A DNA stretch of 64,000 nt from Notospermus geniculatus (Eukaryota > Nemertea > Pilidiophora > Heteronemertea > Lineidae): assembly GCA_002633025.1 (NCBI GenBank), contig NMRB01000180.1, forward strand, positions 392,887 through 456,886. The letters are read 5' to 3'. The notes under the pieces were generated by a model that had not been told where the DNA came from, ran no database searches, and saw nothing but the letters and a program-made list of their open reading frames with translations. Of this stretch, positions 30,933 through 41,400 are shown in pieces (position 1 is the first letter of the stretch; the number at the start of each line of letters is the position of its first letter). Made by a program: the position numbers and the translations under genes.

Positions 30933-32081
30933 TTTATCCTCAGAATCATGTCTTCTTGGTATATTAAGTCCATGTAACGGATGGCGCGCGGTGGAGAAGT
31001 ACGTTGGTATTGTTGGGGCTGCGTTATCGTGCAGCGCTCATTATTGACTTTGCTATTGATTGTGAACTGCCGGGTTCTAGTTTACTCGACTAATATTGTG
31101 TGAAAATTACTTCACTGCACAGCAAACAGTACGGTACTTGACATCACGCTTGCAGGAGTGGGCAAAAATCACTGTCCACCGGAAGTAATCCCGATTTATT
31201 GCCAATTCATTAGCTGCGGCAAAAATGTATCCTATTGACCAATCAGAATTCAGGAATTATTCATGTCACGTCTTAAGTCGACGTCGTGTATTTGCTGTTA
31301 TTAGCAGGTCAATATTATTCCATCATTTCCGTGCAAAGTTGTGGTTAATCACAGCCGTCGGATCAGAGCGTGTTGGGCGTCGGACCCGCGGACCGTTAAC
31401 CGATAAAAAGGCCGCTGGTTCGATCAATTTCATCGATAACGAAGCAAAACATCCACCAAACGAGAATGGCTCCTTCCAATGAAAAGAAGATGTCAAAAAT
31501 CCAAGCTCTCCGTTGATATCAATACGACTTTTCTATTCTTAATCACTCCCGAGCAATCGGTAAAGATACATATGATGTGATGATGAGAAAGACACGCGTT
31601 AGGCCTACTTCCTTAGACAAAAGTGTTGTTTGTTAATACATGTAGTAGTGTACCATTCGTCTTCACCAAAAGTGCATTTCCAATTTTTGACGCCTGTCCT
31701 GTAGTCCTGATATAACCTACGAAAGGCACACACGACCTCCGAGCTATTCACGTTCCGGTCTGCCTTTCAAACTGTCAAACAGTACAAGCAGGACTGGAAC
31801 ACCCGGTGTGCTACAAATATGACACACGAAAGTTTATCAGCGATGATATCGTCCTGCCCTAATGACAGAAAATTCGTTCGGCGCCACCTACCCGCTAATC
31901 TCTCGCCGCCTTTGCCTGTATAGAGTGTCCACTTTCCTAATATTCAATAAAAATATGGTGTATCAACACCATGCTGTGTGTACAGAGCTGATGAGTTCGT
32001 CAAAGTGTTGACAGAATGGTTGGTGTTTACAAGGAAAAATGAAAAATCTATTTCTTGTTAATGTTTCTCTAACGTCATATC
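30933..32081. other. Intergenic region between channel genes 2 and 1
   Basis: It holds the upstream region of gene 1 (right of its ATG at 30932) with the CCAAT-type box at 31237, then the 3' flank of gene 2. No other gene was recognised. Confidence 0.6.
31237..31246 (-). promoter_or_regulatory. CCAAT-type box upstream of channel gene 1
   Basis: GACCAATCAG within ATTGACCAATCAGAATTCAG lies 305 bp upstream of the gene-1 ATG. It matches the NF-Y consensus RRCCAATCAG, in reverse relative to transcription. The same block precedes genes 2-5 at similar distances. Confidence 0.55.
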
Positions 32082-35000
32082 CTACACGGTTCCTGTCGCC
32101 GATTTTTCCTTGATTCGATCCGTTGGTTTCTTGTCACCGTGTCCCTGTTCACGAAGCCAAAAAATCAGCGCTTGAATCTTGAAGATAAGGTACTCGCCTA
32201 TCTCCGCGAGCGTTAGGACGCTGGCTCCGAGACAGAGGCCAAGTTGGCCACCAAAGTTACCTGCGAATGGGATAAAATCAAGTCAGAACATCGCATGATA
32301 TTCACGAGTGAGCTACATTATATTTACATTACATTACGTTACATTCGTGAATGAAGGCAATCCAAATAGAAATGAAATTAGGCGTACATGTAATACATTT
32401 GCTGACAGGGTAAATATAAATGTGGCAATGTCGTTTGGTTACTTACTCAGGAGTTGAACGATGGTGGTCGTCCTGTGTTCCCTGTATACCTTGATGGTTG
32501 GACGGGAGAAATGAATATCGATCATAATCCGCGACACCCTGCGAAATGACAAATGGGATATGTCGGGTATTATATCTACCGACGGGAATAAATCATATAA
32601 AATGCGATAAAAGTCGACTAAATGATAAGAGGTACATGTACCTTAGCTTCCCAAACACGATCTTCCCACAGCAGGAGTTTTATCTCGTTCCTCTTCATCC
32701 ACTCGCAACAACATGAGTTGATCAAGTGGATCGAGGTAAAAACTCATACTCCACGCAGCGTTGAAATTTTTTGATAATTGGACGAAAATCTTTACAGTGC
32801 CATCGATGCTAGATCGCCATCTTGAAATCCTGGCGTCATCGTCGGCGGGCTGGTCTATCACCTGACGCGAACTTCTTTTTCAAAATGATATTATTTGCAG
32901 AAAACAGTATTTATCTTGTCGAAAATGAAACAGAATAACTTTATTATTACTTTATATCTACTCCACCGTTGTTTGTATCACTCTATACCTTTGTGACCGC
33001 TTCACAAACAGAAGAATTTCTGTTCGCTCCGCGCGCGCACTACTTTTCAAGATGGAAACCTACATGTAGCACCGACACTAGTGATGATCGCCACCTAGCG
33101 TCAGTTTTGGTAAAAACCCTGTTTGGGAGGATGCTCGGATCCTCATAGCGGGCCAGCAGAGGGTGAGGATCGCGGAGTTTTTAAGCCTGCAGCACACGTC
33201 ACCCCTTTCGTTGCTCATAGGCAGTTTTCGTGGTCGTCAAGAAAATGGCCAAGTGTGCTGTGGCCGGCAACGACCACTCACCACGGAAATTCCGTGGTGA
33301 CCACAGGTTGCCGAAAATCAAACCGGTTTGATTTCTCACCACAAACATTGCTCATAGTTGCCAGTTGTGGTGATGCGTGGCCATCAGCAGCACACGAGAC
33401 CACTGAGTCGTGACGTCTGGTGCAAACCGGCAACCGCCACAAAAATGGCCGACCACGAAAATTGCCTGTACGAGCAACGAAAATGGTGACGTGTGCTGTC
33501 AGCTTTTAGCGTGATCCATCGCTGATCAACACGACAAACATGCTGATTGGTCATTCGGTGGGTTATAGTACTCACCCTTTGGTCGATGCCCCGTTTTGCC
33601 TTTCTACTTCCAGCAGTTCTTTAACACTTGAAGTCGAGTAAGCAGCGGTACTGACACTGAGTTTGTATTCGTTGATTCGACAGGCGTTCTTGCAAACTTG
33701 ACGCCCGCAAAGTGAAACTCTCGATTCAGATGATGAGTTGGCATACTGCAGTATAGTTTTCGTGGTGCAGTTAATCACGTCCCACAGTTCACATGGTCTC
33801 ATACGGCCTAGAACGTCAAACAGTTGCGTAAGTGGTTCTTTGGATGGGACTCAAAGGTTAAAACAAAGTTTAAAACTAAATTCCTTGTGGACGTTTAAGG
33901 AACTTAGTTTTAACCTTTGAGTCCCATCCAAAGTCCCAACCAAAGAACTCTTAACTGCCCCAAAGATACATGTATGACGTTCAAAGAATAAGAACCTAAA
34001 GCGATTATATGAAGGAAGTGAGTACCGACCGGATATCAAAGTTTAATCCTACAACCGTTTTATTTTAAATGCCTTAAGAACATGTTTCTCGCCGGTAATT
34101 TTCCCTTCCAAATATATTGTTAATTATGAGGAGAAAACGTCTCACTGCAATTCACTTTCAATCAGCCAAATTTATCAGCAACACACGACGAATACTACGA
34201 ACATGTACGTACCATCTTGTTCGTCACTCAAAGTGAAGGGATGGCAGTTACATGATTTCCTAATGAATGCGACTTGGCATTCTAATTCGCATGCCTCAGG
34301 GGAATAATCAGGTGAATCTTCTTTGAGGTCATCTGATGAATCGCACAAACCCCACGGACGCATCTCCTGAAAGTGCTGCAAAGGGAACGAAACACTTTGT
34401 TGCAGGTTTTTTCGTCAAGCCTGGGTGGCACCCCATGCTGAACCAGAGCATGCTGAACTGCGCATGCGCGAATTCGACGCGAGTGCTTAGAAATACCCTT
34501 ACCCTCTGCACTGTCATACCAATGTTTGCGTAAGATCCTGGTCGGATCATGCGACCAAAATCCTTTATCTTTTGAAGAGGCGAATATCTTGGGTGAACGA
34601 GGATCTTCACTCCATCTACTGTGTCCGGATAATCACTATTTACTGTTGCTAGAATTGGGACGGAGAAATAAATGTTTCACAACATATACGCCAATTGATG
34701 GGTGTGGGTGTCTTCAAATCGAAATCCTGACACTGACACTTTTGAAACGGTAACAATGTCAGAACTCGGCCCCGCGTTGGCAAAGCGAGGTCTCTTTGAC
34801 CTTACAACTGCGATTTTGGTGTACATTCATCGGGACATAGCCAAAAGATTAGTATATATTAGTAGCCTAGACTTCAGGCTAAAGTTTCATACCCACCTGA
34901 ATTTTCTTTGGCATTTAGATTGATTTCCATTACTAAACCACTAAATGCGCCAGTCCTCTTAACTTTATCAGCCTTGAAGTGACTTCCCAAGTTGTTGAAC

Positions 35001-36960
35001 GTGAAGCAGCTGCCGGAAGTGCTATAGCTATGAAGAAAAGCGCCGGAACAATCCAATCTCGTGAGACCATTAGGTGTGTACAAGCATAACTCAATGAAAG
35101 ATTTTTCATTCTTCCTACTTGCTATGTCTAAGAATTCTGAAAAATTCCACGGCCTTCCTGAATACTTGGTATATTTCTGGTGAATCGTTTTGACTCTTTC
35201 CTCAGTATAATTCCGTAGGTTTAAATCATAATTGGTGAAACTATCAAGAAGGTAATCCAAAAGTTCGGTGTCATTTGATGGAATCTGCAAGTCTGAAAAT
35301 AGAGAGAAAAAAGGAGGATCGCCGATGGAAGGAGCCCTCTCTCGGAGCGGGCAGATCGAGCGCGTCGAAAGTTGGCCCAGCTTTCTCGATAACAGTTAAT
35401 AGAATGTAAACGATCAAAAGCCTTACTAGTGCCCAGCATTCCCTAATAAACTGGCGTACACCATCGTTACACGGTGCTATAACCCTCGCGGGTGTATTCG
35501 ACTCCCTGTTCTTATGTGTTCTGATGGAGAGAACGGCGTTCTGGAATGAGTCGAACGGCCAAGAACCCGTTCGGGAACGTGTTCCTGTTCCCGAATCTCA
35601 CACCACCTCGGTCAGTGGTGCAGACGGGAACAGTCGATAACAAAGATGACGGACTCTGGCGGCAATTTTATATAAATTTTTCGTCAGACCATAGTGTAAT
35701 TATTCGAGGTTTAGGATCAAGCAGAAATGACATATCCTTATTCTAAACTGAATAATTTTGAAGTATTCTTTGAAAAAATGGGCGTTTTTAGGTAGGAGTA
35801 TTGACGCCGGAAGTAAAACCATAGTAACAGGCACTTATCCGTTCGAGACTCGAGAACATGTTCCTGTGTTCTCGGCCTGTTCGAGTGCAGTTGAGAACCA
35901 AAAGTGAGTCGAATACACGATGCTGCAGTACACAGGGAGGGTAGAGGTGTCTCGAATCAAACACCCACGCGCTTTTCGCCTGACATTCGAAGTTGACTTT
36001 GTTTTACCTCGGTGATAGGTGCCACAAAGTTTGTAGTCGGGAGATATATCAGGGAAACCAAGATCTATCATTTCATTAAACAACGACAGAATTGACACAG
36101 TCGACAACAATATTTACTCCATTCACTTGACATGTCCTTCCGTTTGGAAATATGACTTACCTTTTTCTAGAGCCGTTCTGTTGATTCTGTTGAAGCCGCA
36201 GACTGTCACAGCGGGAAACTCAAGTCCATTTGGCGGCTGAAGATGAATCAAACCCATATTGTGACCACCAAAGCTATGTGTACACAGACGAATCTGACTG
36301 TACATTATTCTCCGCAGTCCAAGTGTACAGTGGCACACAATAGGGAGCTTTCGCAAATCCCCCGAAACGCCAACGCAAACGCCAAACCCATTGTTCGGTG
36401 CAACGAAGAGAGCACCCAACAAAAGGACAGACGTTCGCATTGGCGTCCGGGGCTTTGCGCAAACTCTATAATAGGGAGTTTTCGCAAAGCCCCCGAAACG
36501 CCAACGCGAACGCCAGACCCATTGTTCGATGCCACGAAGAGAGCACCGAACAAAAGGGTAAACGTTCGCGTTGGCGTTTCGGGGGCTTTGCGAAAACTCT
36601 ATAATATTTCTCGTTTTTCCCCCTCATTGTGTTGGGGTGAAGAAAATCTGTACTTACTCTGACAATCTCCATTGACGTCGTGGTCTTGTATGACATATAC
36701 GTTGTCACTAATAAGGCTAGTTGCACCACCAACGCTGTCAAAGCCCCGATGCAAGCAAGGATCCAAAACGCCTTTCCATACCAAGGCCTGACATTTGCAG
36801 CACGCCCCACCCCGTGGAGACTCGTGTATTCGGCGAAGTTGCGTTCGTCACTGAACCTTTCGTCGTCCGGCGATTTTCGTCTCTGCTTGAAATCAGTGTT
36901 GTTGAAGTTTTGTTCCTCTTTGACTCGTTCGTTGTCGGCAAAGTTCCCTCCGTTCAACAT
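32082..36960 (-). CDS. DEG/ENaC-type sodium channel, gene 2 (8 exons, 528 aa)
   Basis: Exons: E1 36658-36960, E2 36161-36236, E3 34897-35292, E4 34503-34648, E5 34213-34375, E6 33576-33807, E7 32447-32538, E8 32082-32260. They total 1587 nt, an exact 529 codons, and every junction has GT-AG and matching phases. The product is a two-pass cation-channel subunit of the plasma membrane, working as a trimer in this family. The gating motif HG is at 49-50 (AEYTSLHGVGRAA), TM1 about 64-88, then PPNGLEFPAVTVCGFN, cysteine-rich CNCHPF and CGRQVCKNACR, and before TM2 LLSNFGGQLG with the selectivity filter GAS at 481-483. The start is the ATG aligning with the other genes. E6 is 9 bp longer than in its paralogs. 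Gating stimulus (acid, peptide or other) unknown. Confidence 0.88.
33185..33503. mobile_element. Fold-back element in intron 6 of channel gene 2
   Basis: CAGCACACGTCACCCCTTTC, GTTGCTCATAGGCAG and TTTTCGTGGTCG on the left are mirrored by CGACCACGAAAATTGCC, GAGCAACGAAAATGG and GTGACGTGTGCTG on the right. Arms are about 65 bp and imperfect, with further inner inverted words (CCACGGAAATTCCGTGG). None of genes 1 and 3-6 has it. Confidence 0.75.
33834..33949. repeat. Hairpin (GGATGGGACTCAAAGGTTAA arms)
   Basis: CTTTGGATGGGACTCAAAGG then TTAAAAC on the left is mirrored by TTTTAACCTTTGAGTCCC and ATCCAAAG on the right, with inner AGTTTAAAACTAAATTCCTT against AAGGAACTTAG. It lies in intron 5 of gene 2, close to exon 6. 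No coding content. Confidence 0.8.
35487..35910. mobile_element. TIR element (GTGTATTCGACTC ends), intron 2 of channel gene 2
   Basis: It begins GGGTGTATTCGACTC and ends GAGTCGAATACACG. Inside are repeated GAACGTGTTCCTG / CGAGAACATGTTCCTG words in opposite orientation. It is about 424 bp with no coding frame of note. The same element lies at 49272-49702, in the duplicated unit. Confidence 0.75.
36341..36470. mobile_element. Fold-back MITE FB-1, first of a tandem pair, intron 1 of gene 2
   Basis: It begins TAGGGAGCTTTCGCAAATCC and ends near GGGGCTTTGCGCAAACTCTA. Inner words CCATTGTTCGGTGCAACGA and GAGCACCCAACAAAAGG distinguish it from its neighbour, which starts on the next base. Confidence 0.88.
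36471..36604. mobile_element. Fold-back MITE FB-1, second of a tandem pair, intron 1 of gene 2
   Basis: It begins ATAGGGAGTTTTCGCAAAGC and ends GCTTTGCGAAAACTCTATAA. Inner words CCATTGTTCGATGCCACGA and GAGCACCGAACAAAAGG. Gene 4 has only one element at the equivalent site (50125). Confidence 0.88.
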
Positions 36961-37194
36961 TTTATCCACTGATTATGTCCTTACGACGTATAACAACCCT
37001 GTACTGGTATGCTGTTGGCGTGATTGATTATATTCGGGCCGCGTTAGCGTATATTCCTCTTTTGTTTGCTTGATAGACTGCACTGATAGGGATACTTGAT
37101 ACCCTGCTGGCAGAAGTGAACAAGCATCGCCAGCAATAATCTCGACAATATGCCAAGGCAGACATGGCATGCTGTGGTATAAACTCATTCCATT

Positions 37195-37204
37195 GACCAA
37201 TCAG
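37195..37204 (-). promoter_or_regulatory. CCAAT-type box upstream of channel gene 2
   Basis: GACCAATCAG within CATTGACCAATCAGAATTC, 235 bp upstream of the gene-2 ATG. The conserved context includes ATAAACTCATTCCATTGACC. Confidence 0.55.
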
Positions 37205-37590
37205 AATTCAGGGATTATTTTCTGCACACGTTTTTGTCACTAATAGAATGGCATTTTCCCATCAATCCCGTGCAAAATTCTTGCAAATCGCATTCGCCGA
37301 GGAATTTTGCACGAACTGAAGTGATTCACTAATTCGGAATACATGTCGACAGAACTTCGTGATTGATCGATGGACGATTTTATGACACAGCACGAATCAT
37401 TTTTAACCTGTCGAACATGAAATCGGAATATCGCTGCAACATGTTGACCACTTTTTTCCCATTCTGGAAAGCGACAAATGCACTTCATGAATATTCCTCC
37501 GGAGTTCCAACATGGTGATTAAACACCTTTCAACTCATAGGGGCCTATCGATTGGATCTGAACGGAAAAAAAATCAACGAAACGTGAATA

Positions 37591-37742
37591 ATGCCCGCTG
37601 TACACGATCAAATTTTTCATCCAATTTTTGGGAAATTCAGATTCCGGGCCTATTGGGACTTCAATGTATAAACCCGCATGTAGGCCTTTATTGAGCATAT
37701 TCAGAAAACTGGATGAAAAATTTGATCGTTTACAGCGGGCAT
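37591..37742. mobile_element. Fold-back element (ATGCCCGCTGTACACGATC arms)
   Basis: ATGCCCGCTGTACACGATCA, AATTTTTCATCCA and TTTT on the left are mirrored by TGGATGAAAAATTTGATCG and TTTACAGCGGGCAT on the right, around an AGGCCTATTGGGACTTCAA-containing centre. Partner at 51236-51390. Confidence 0.85.
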
Positions 37743-38416
37743 AAGTCTCCTTTCGTTGTGAAAGTGGACAAAAATTTCAGCCGTTCGTTGATAACAATAG
37801 GAATATTTTATTCTTTATAATACCGAGCAATCGGTGAATAATACATGTACAGTACATGATATCATGATATGATAATGATAAATTAACACACTTTCACTTC
37901 AAAAGACAAAAAGGCCACTAGTGAGTAGATCGTGTAATTAGTATCAACGTTTTTGACCCCTTTCGTCTTCACCAAAAGTGTACAATGTATTTCCAATTTT
38001 ATTCTTACGCCCTGGTGTGACTTACCAACGGCATCCAGCCTCTCCGACGAACTAGTTCCGGTCTGCATCTAAAGCCGTCATAGATGGGCATCTGATACAT
38101 GTACAGTACGTATCTGGCCCGAAAACTATGCAATTGGCGCCTTACAAATACGAAATCGGGCAACTAAATATAATCACTGATGCCGTAATGACAGAAAATT
38201 CTTCGGCACCGCGTACGCGCTTGTCTGTGACCCGCCATAAGGCCGCTAAAGACAGTCAACTTTCCAACAACATCTTATCCACACAGGGAATTTGACGCAA
38301 TGTTGAAAAAAATATGCGCACGCACTGTGCGGAAGAGTTCGTCGAAACCTTGACGAAAGTTTGAGGAAACGTCGTCAAAATAGATGGAAAGTCAATTTCT
38401 TTGTTATTGACCCGTC

Positions 38417-41400
38417 TCACGTCATATTCGATACGGTTCCTGTCGTCGATTTTTCCTTGATTGGATTTCTTGATTTCTCGTCACAGTTTCGCTTTTCACG
38501 GAGCCAAAAAATCAACGCTTGAATCTTGAAGACGAGGTACTCGCCTATCTCCGCGAGCGTTAGGAAACTAGCTCCGAGACAGAGGCCAAGTTGGCCACCA
38601 AAGTTACCTGCGAATGGAATTAAGCAAAGTCAGATCATCGCATGATATTCAGGACTGAGGTATTGGAGAATTTTTGTAACATTCATGAAATCTAAACGGA
38701 ACTGGAACAGGTTTCTACATGCGCCTACCTTTGCTAGATCGGGTCATATACTGAGTCATATGACTTTATAATTCTCATGTCATATTGTTTTACTTACTCA
38801 GGAGCTGAACAACGGTGGTCGCCCTGTGTTCTCTGTATTCCTTGACGGTTTGACTTGAGAAATGAACATCTATCGCAATTGCGGACAACCTATCAAAAAA
38901 TGGGATGGCATAGAGCTGCAGGTATAGGAATGATAATACATCGAACAGCTCTATCCATTGACTTGCATATCGTGCCAGGCTGTGGATCGCGGACTTCGGC
39001 ACAGGGCGTGAGTTTTCGATGAAGAGGCTATACGAACTCCACAAAAACCAACGAACATGCTCATTGGTCAATCGGCCAATGCAGTTGCTTACTCACCCTT
39101 TGGTCGATGACCCGGTTTGCTTTTCCAGCAGTTCTCTATAACTTGAAGTCGGGTAAGAAGCGGTACTGACACGGACACTGTATTCGTTGATTCGACAGGC
39201 GTTCTTGCAAACTGGCCGCCCGCAAATTGAAGCTCTCAATTCAGACGATGCGAAGGCATACAGCAGTCCAGCAGCGGTGGTGCAGTTAAAGAAATCCCAC
39301 AGTTCACATGGTCTCATCCCTTGAACGTAAAAAAGTACATATACATCGTAATAATTACTAATTGTGAAGGGAGTCGGTCCTGATTCCTTTTAAGTTTTAT
39401 TGTTGCTTGCAGAAAACTTCGCACACCGCAGTAATAAACTTTCCATCAAGGTCGCACCTACATGTACTTGCAGAAAAATGATGAGTACTATACGTACCAT
39501 CATTCTCTTCACTCAATGTGAAGGGATGGCAGTTACATGATTTCCTAATGAACAAGACTTTGCATTTTAAGTCGCATGCCTCAGGGGAATAATCTGGCGA
39601 ATCCTCTTTGAGGTCATCTGATGATTCGCACAAACCCCACGGACGCATCTCTCGGAAGTACTGCAAGGGAAAGAAACACTTAGATCTAGGTACGGTATAT
39701 TCGGAAATCGATAGGTCAATGTTTCGTTTCTCGAATGACCACTTTTGAGGTCTAAAGTGTTTGATCCGTGGCGTCAGGTCTAAGGGCTGCTTTCCATTGG
39801 CGCGTTTCCGCGCACGGAAACGCGCCAATGGAAAGCAGGCCGTACTGTCTCTAAAATCCACGGCAAGCCGCTGGGTGGGGAAAATCGTACGGGGCCCGGT
39901 GGATTTGTGACCTCGGCTTAACCGGGGCCTGTCCGTATACCGTATACACTGTACTTCTATGTACAGAAAGCCTAAAGGGATCAAATAAGCGTTGAATGAG
40001 CTGCTCCTTGAGTTCCCCAGAATCTGGACAGACTGTGGCAAAGCGAATTTTAGAGTCTGGCAGCAGGTCAACCCTTAGCAAAATGAAAGATATTTTACCC
40101 TCCTCACTTTCACACCAACAGACGCGTAAGATCCGGATCTGATCAGGTGACCATTGGTATCAACGTCATGGAGAGGAGAGTATCTTGGGTGAACGAGGAT
40201 CTTCACTCCGTCTACCGTGTCTGGATAACCACTATTCATTGTTACTAGAATGAACAGGAAAAAAACACTTTTCAGAGCTGTGTCGTAACACCCACTTAGC
40301 AACGGGAGAGGAAGCGAGCGTGTTCGGGGATATACATGTACACCCTCCTCGATTTCCGTTACAAAATGCCGAAATTCCACGCCAACGGTGTGTAAATTAT
40401 GATGATTTATTAATGCCATTTTAGAGTCAATACCTCAGATGAGTATAGTCCATATCAATTGATGCTGTAATATGCATGTACATGTACATGTATGTATCCT
40501 TCCAGTTGAGACACTGAATGAGATTTTGAGCTAAAGTTTCATATAACCCACCTGTATCTTCGTTGGCATTTAGACCAATGGATATTACTAAACCATTGAA
40601 TGCGCCAGTCTGCTTGGCTTTTTCAGCCTTGAAGCGACTTCCCAAGTTGTTGAACGTGAAGCAGCTGCCGGAAGTGGTATAGCTATGAAGAAGAGCGCCG
40701 GAACAATCCAACCTGATCAAACCATTAGGAAAGTACAAGCATTGGTCAATGAAAGATTTTTCATTCTTTCTACTCGCTATGTCTAAGAATTCTGAAAAAT
40801 TCCAAGGCCTTCCTGAATACTTGGTATATTTCTGGTGAATCCTTTTGACGTCTTTTGCGGTATAATTCCGTGCGTTTGATAAAGAATAATAATTGAAACT
40901 ATTTAGAAGATAATCCAAAAGTTCTGAGTCGTTGAATGGGATGTGTAGGTCTGAAAAGAACGAGAAAAAAGGAAGAGAGTCCATTCTCGAAAATGGAGGA
41001 AAACTAGCGCTTCTATTTTTTAAATTATAGAGTATGGATGCAGTATACAATAGGGAGATTTCGCAAAGCCCCCAAAACGCCAACGCGAGCGTCTATCCTT
41101 TTGTTCGGTGGTCTGTTCGTGGCATCGAACAATGGGTTTGGCGTTTGCGTTAGCGTTTCGGGGGCTTTGCGAAAACTCCCTAACCCTGAATGACGTTGGA
41201 CTTGTCAATTTCATTGTGTTTGTCCGACCATGGAGGTAGTATTGAGAAGGAGCGAACACGGACCCCACATCAAACAGTACAATCATCGTTCCGCTGTTTG
41301 CTAAAGTGATTAGGGGGACAATAGGCTAATAACGCCGCACGATGGTCGGAAAAAGCCGATCTAATCTTCGGTAATTTCCGTGTGCAGTCAGCACTTCCCT

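Larger units (their letters stand above)
36961..38416. other. Intergenic region between channel genes 3 and 2
   Basis: Upstream region of gene 2 with a CCAAT-type box (37195) and a fold-back element (37591-37742), followed by the 3' flank of gene 3. Duplicated at 50613-52103. No further gene seen. Confidence 0.6.

Noticed and set aside
31225-31482. 85-codon + strand frame upstream of channel gene 1
   Set aside because: It overlaps the conserved upstream block, has no family resemblance and is not open at the duplicated upstream regions.
36035-36110. Possible extra channel exon (LFNEMIDLGFPDISPDYKLCG) with a donor-like GAG|GTAAAA, also at about 49820-49894
   Set aside because: The phase at its end would fit exon 3, but no acceptor AG lies in front of it before an in-frame stop, genes 3, 5 and 6 lack it, and the spliced frame is complete without it.
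36243-36662. 139-codon + strand frame with NANAKPIVRCNEESTQQKDRR-type residues, and similar frames at 27677, 41020, 50027 and 55033
   Set aside because: All are translations of the FB-1 fold-back element, not genes.
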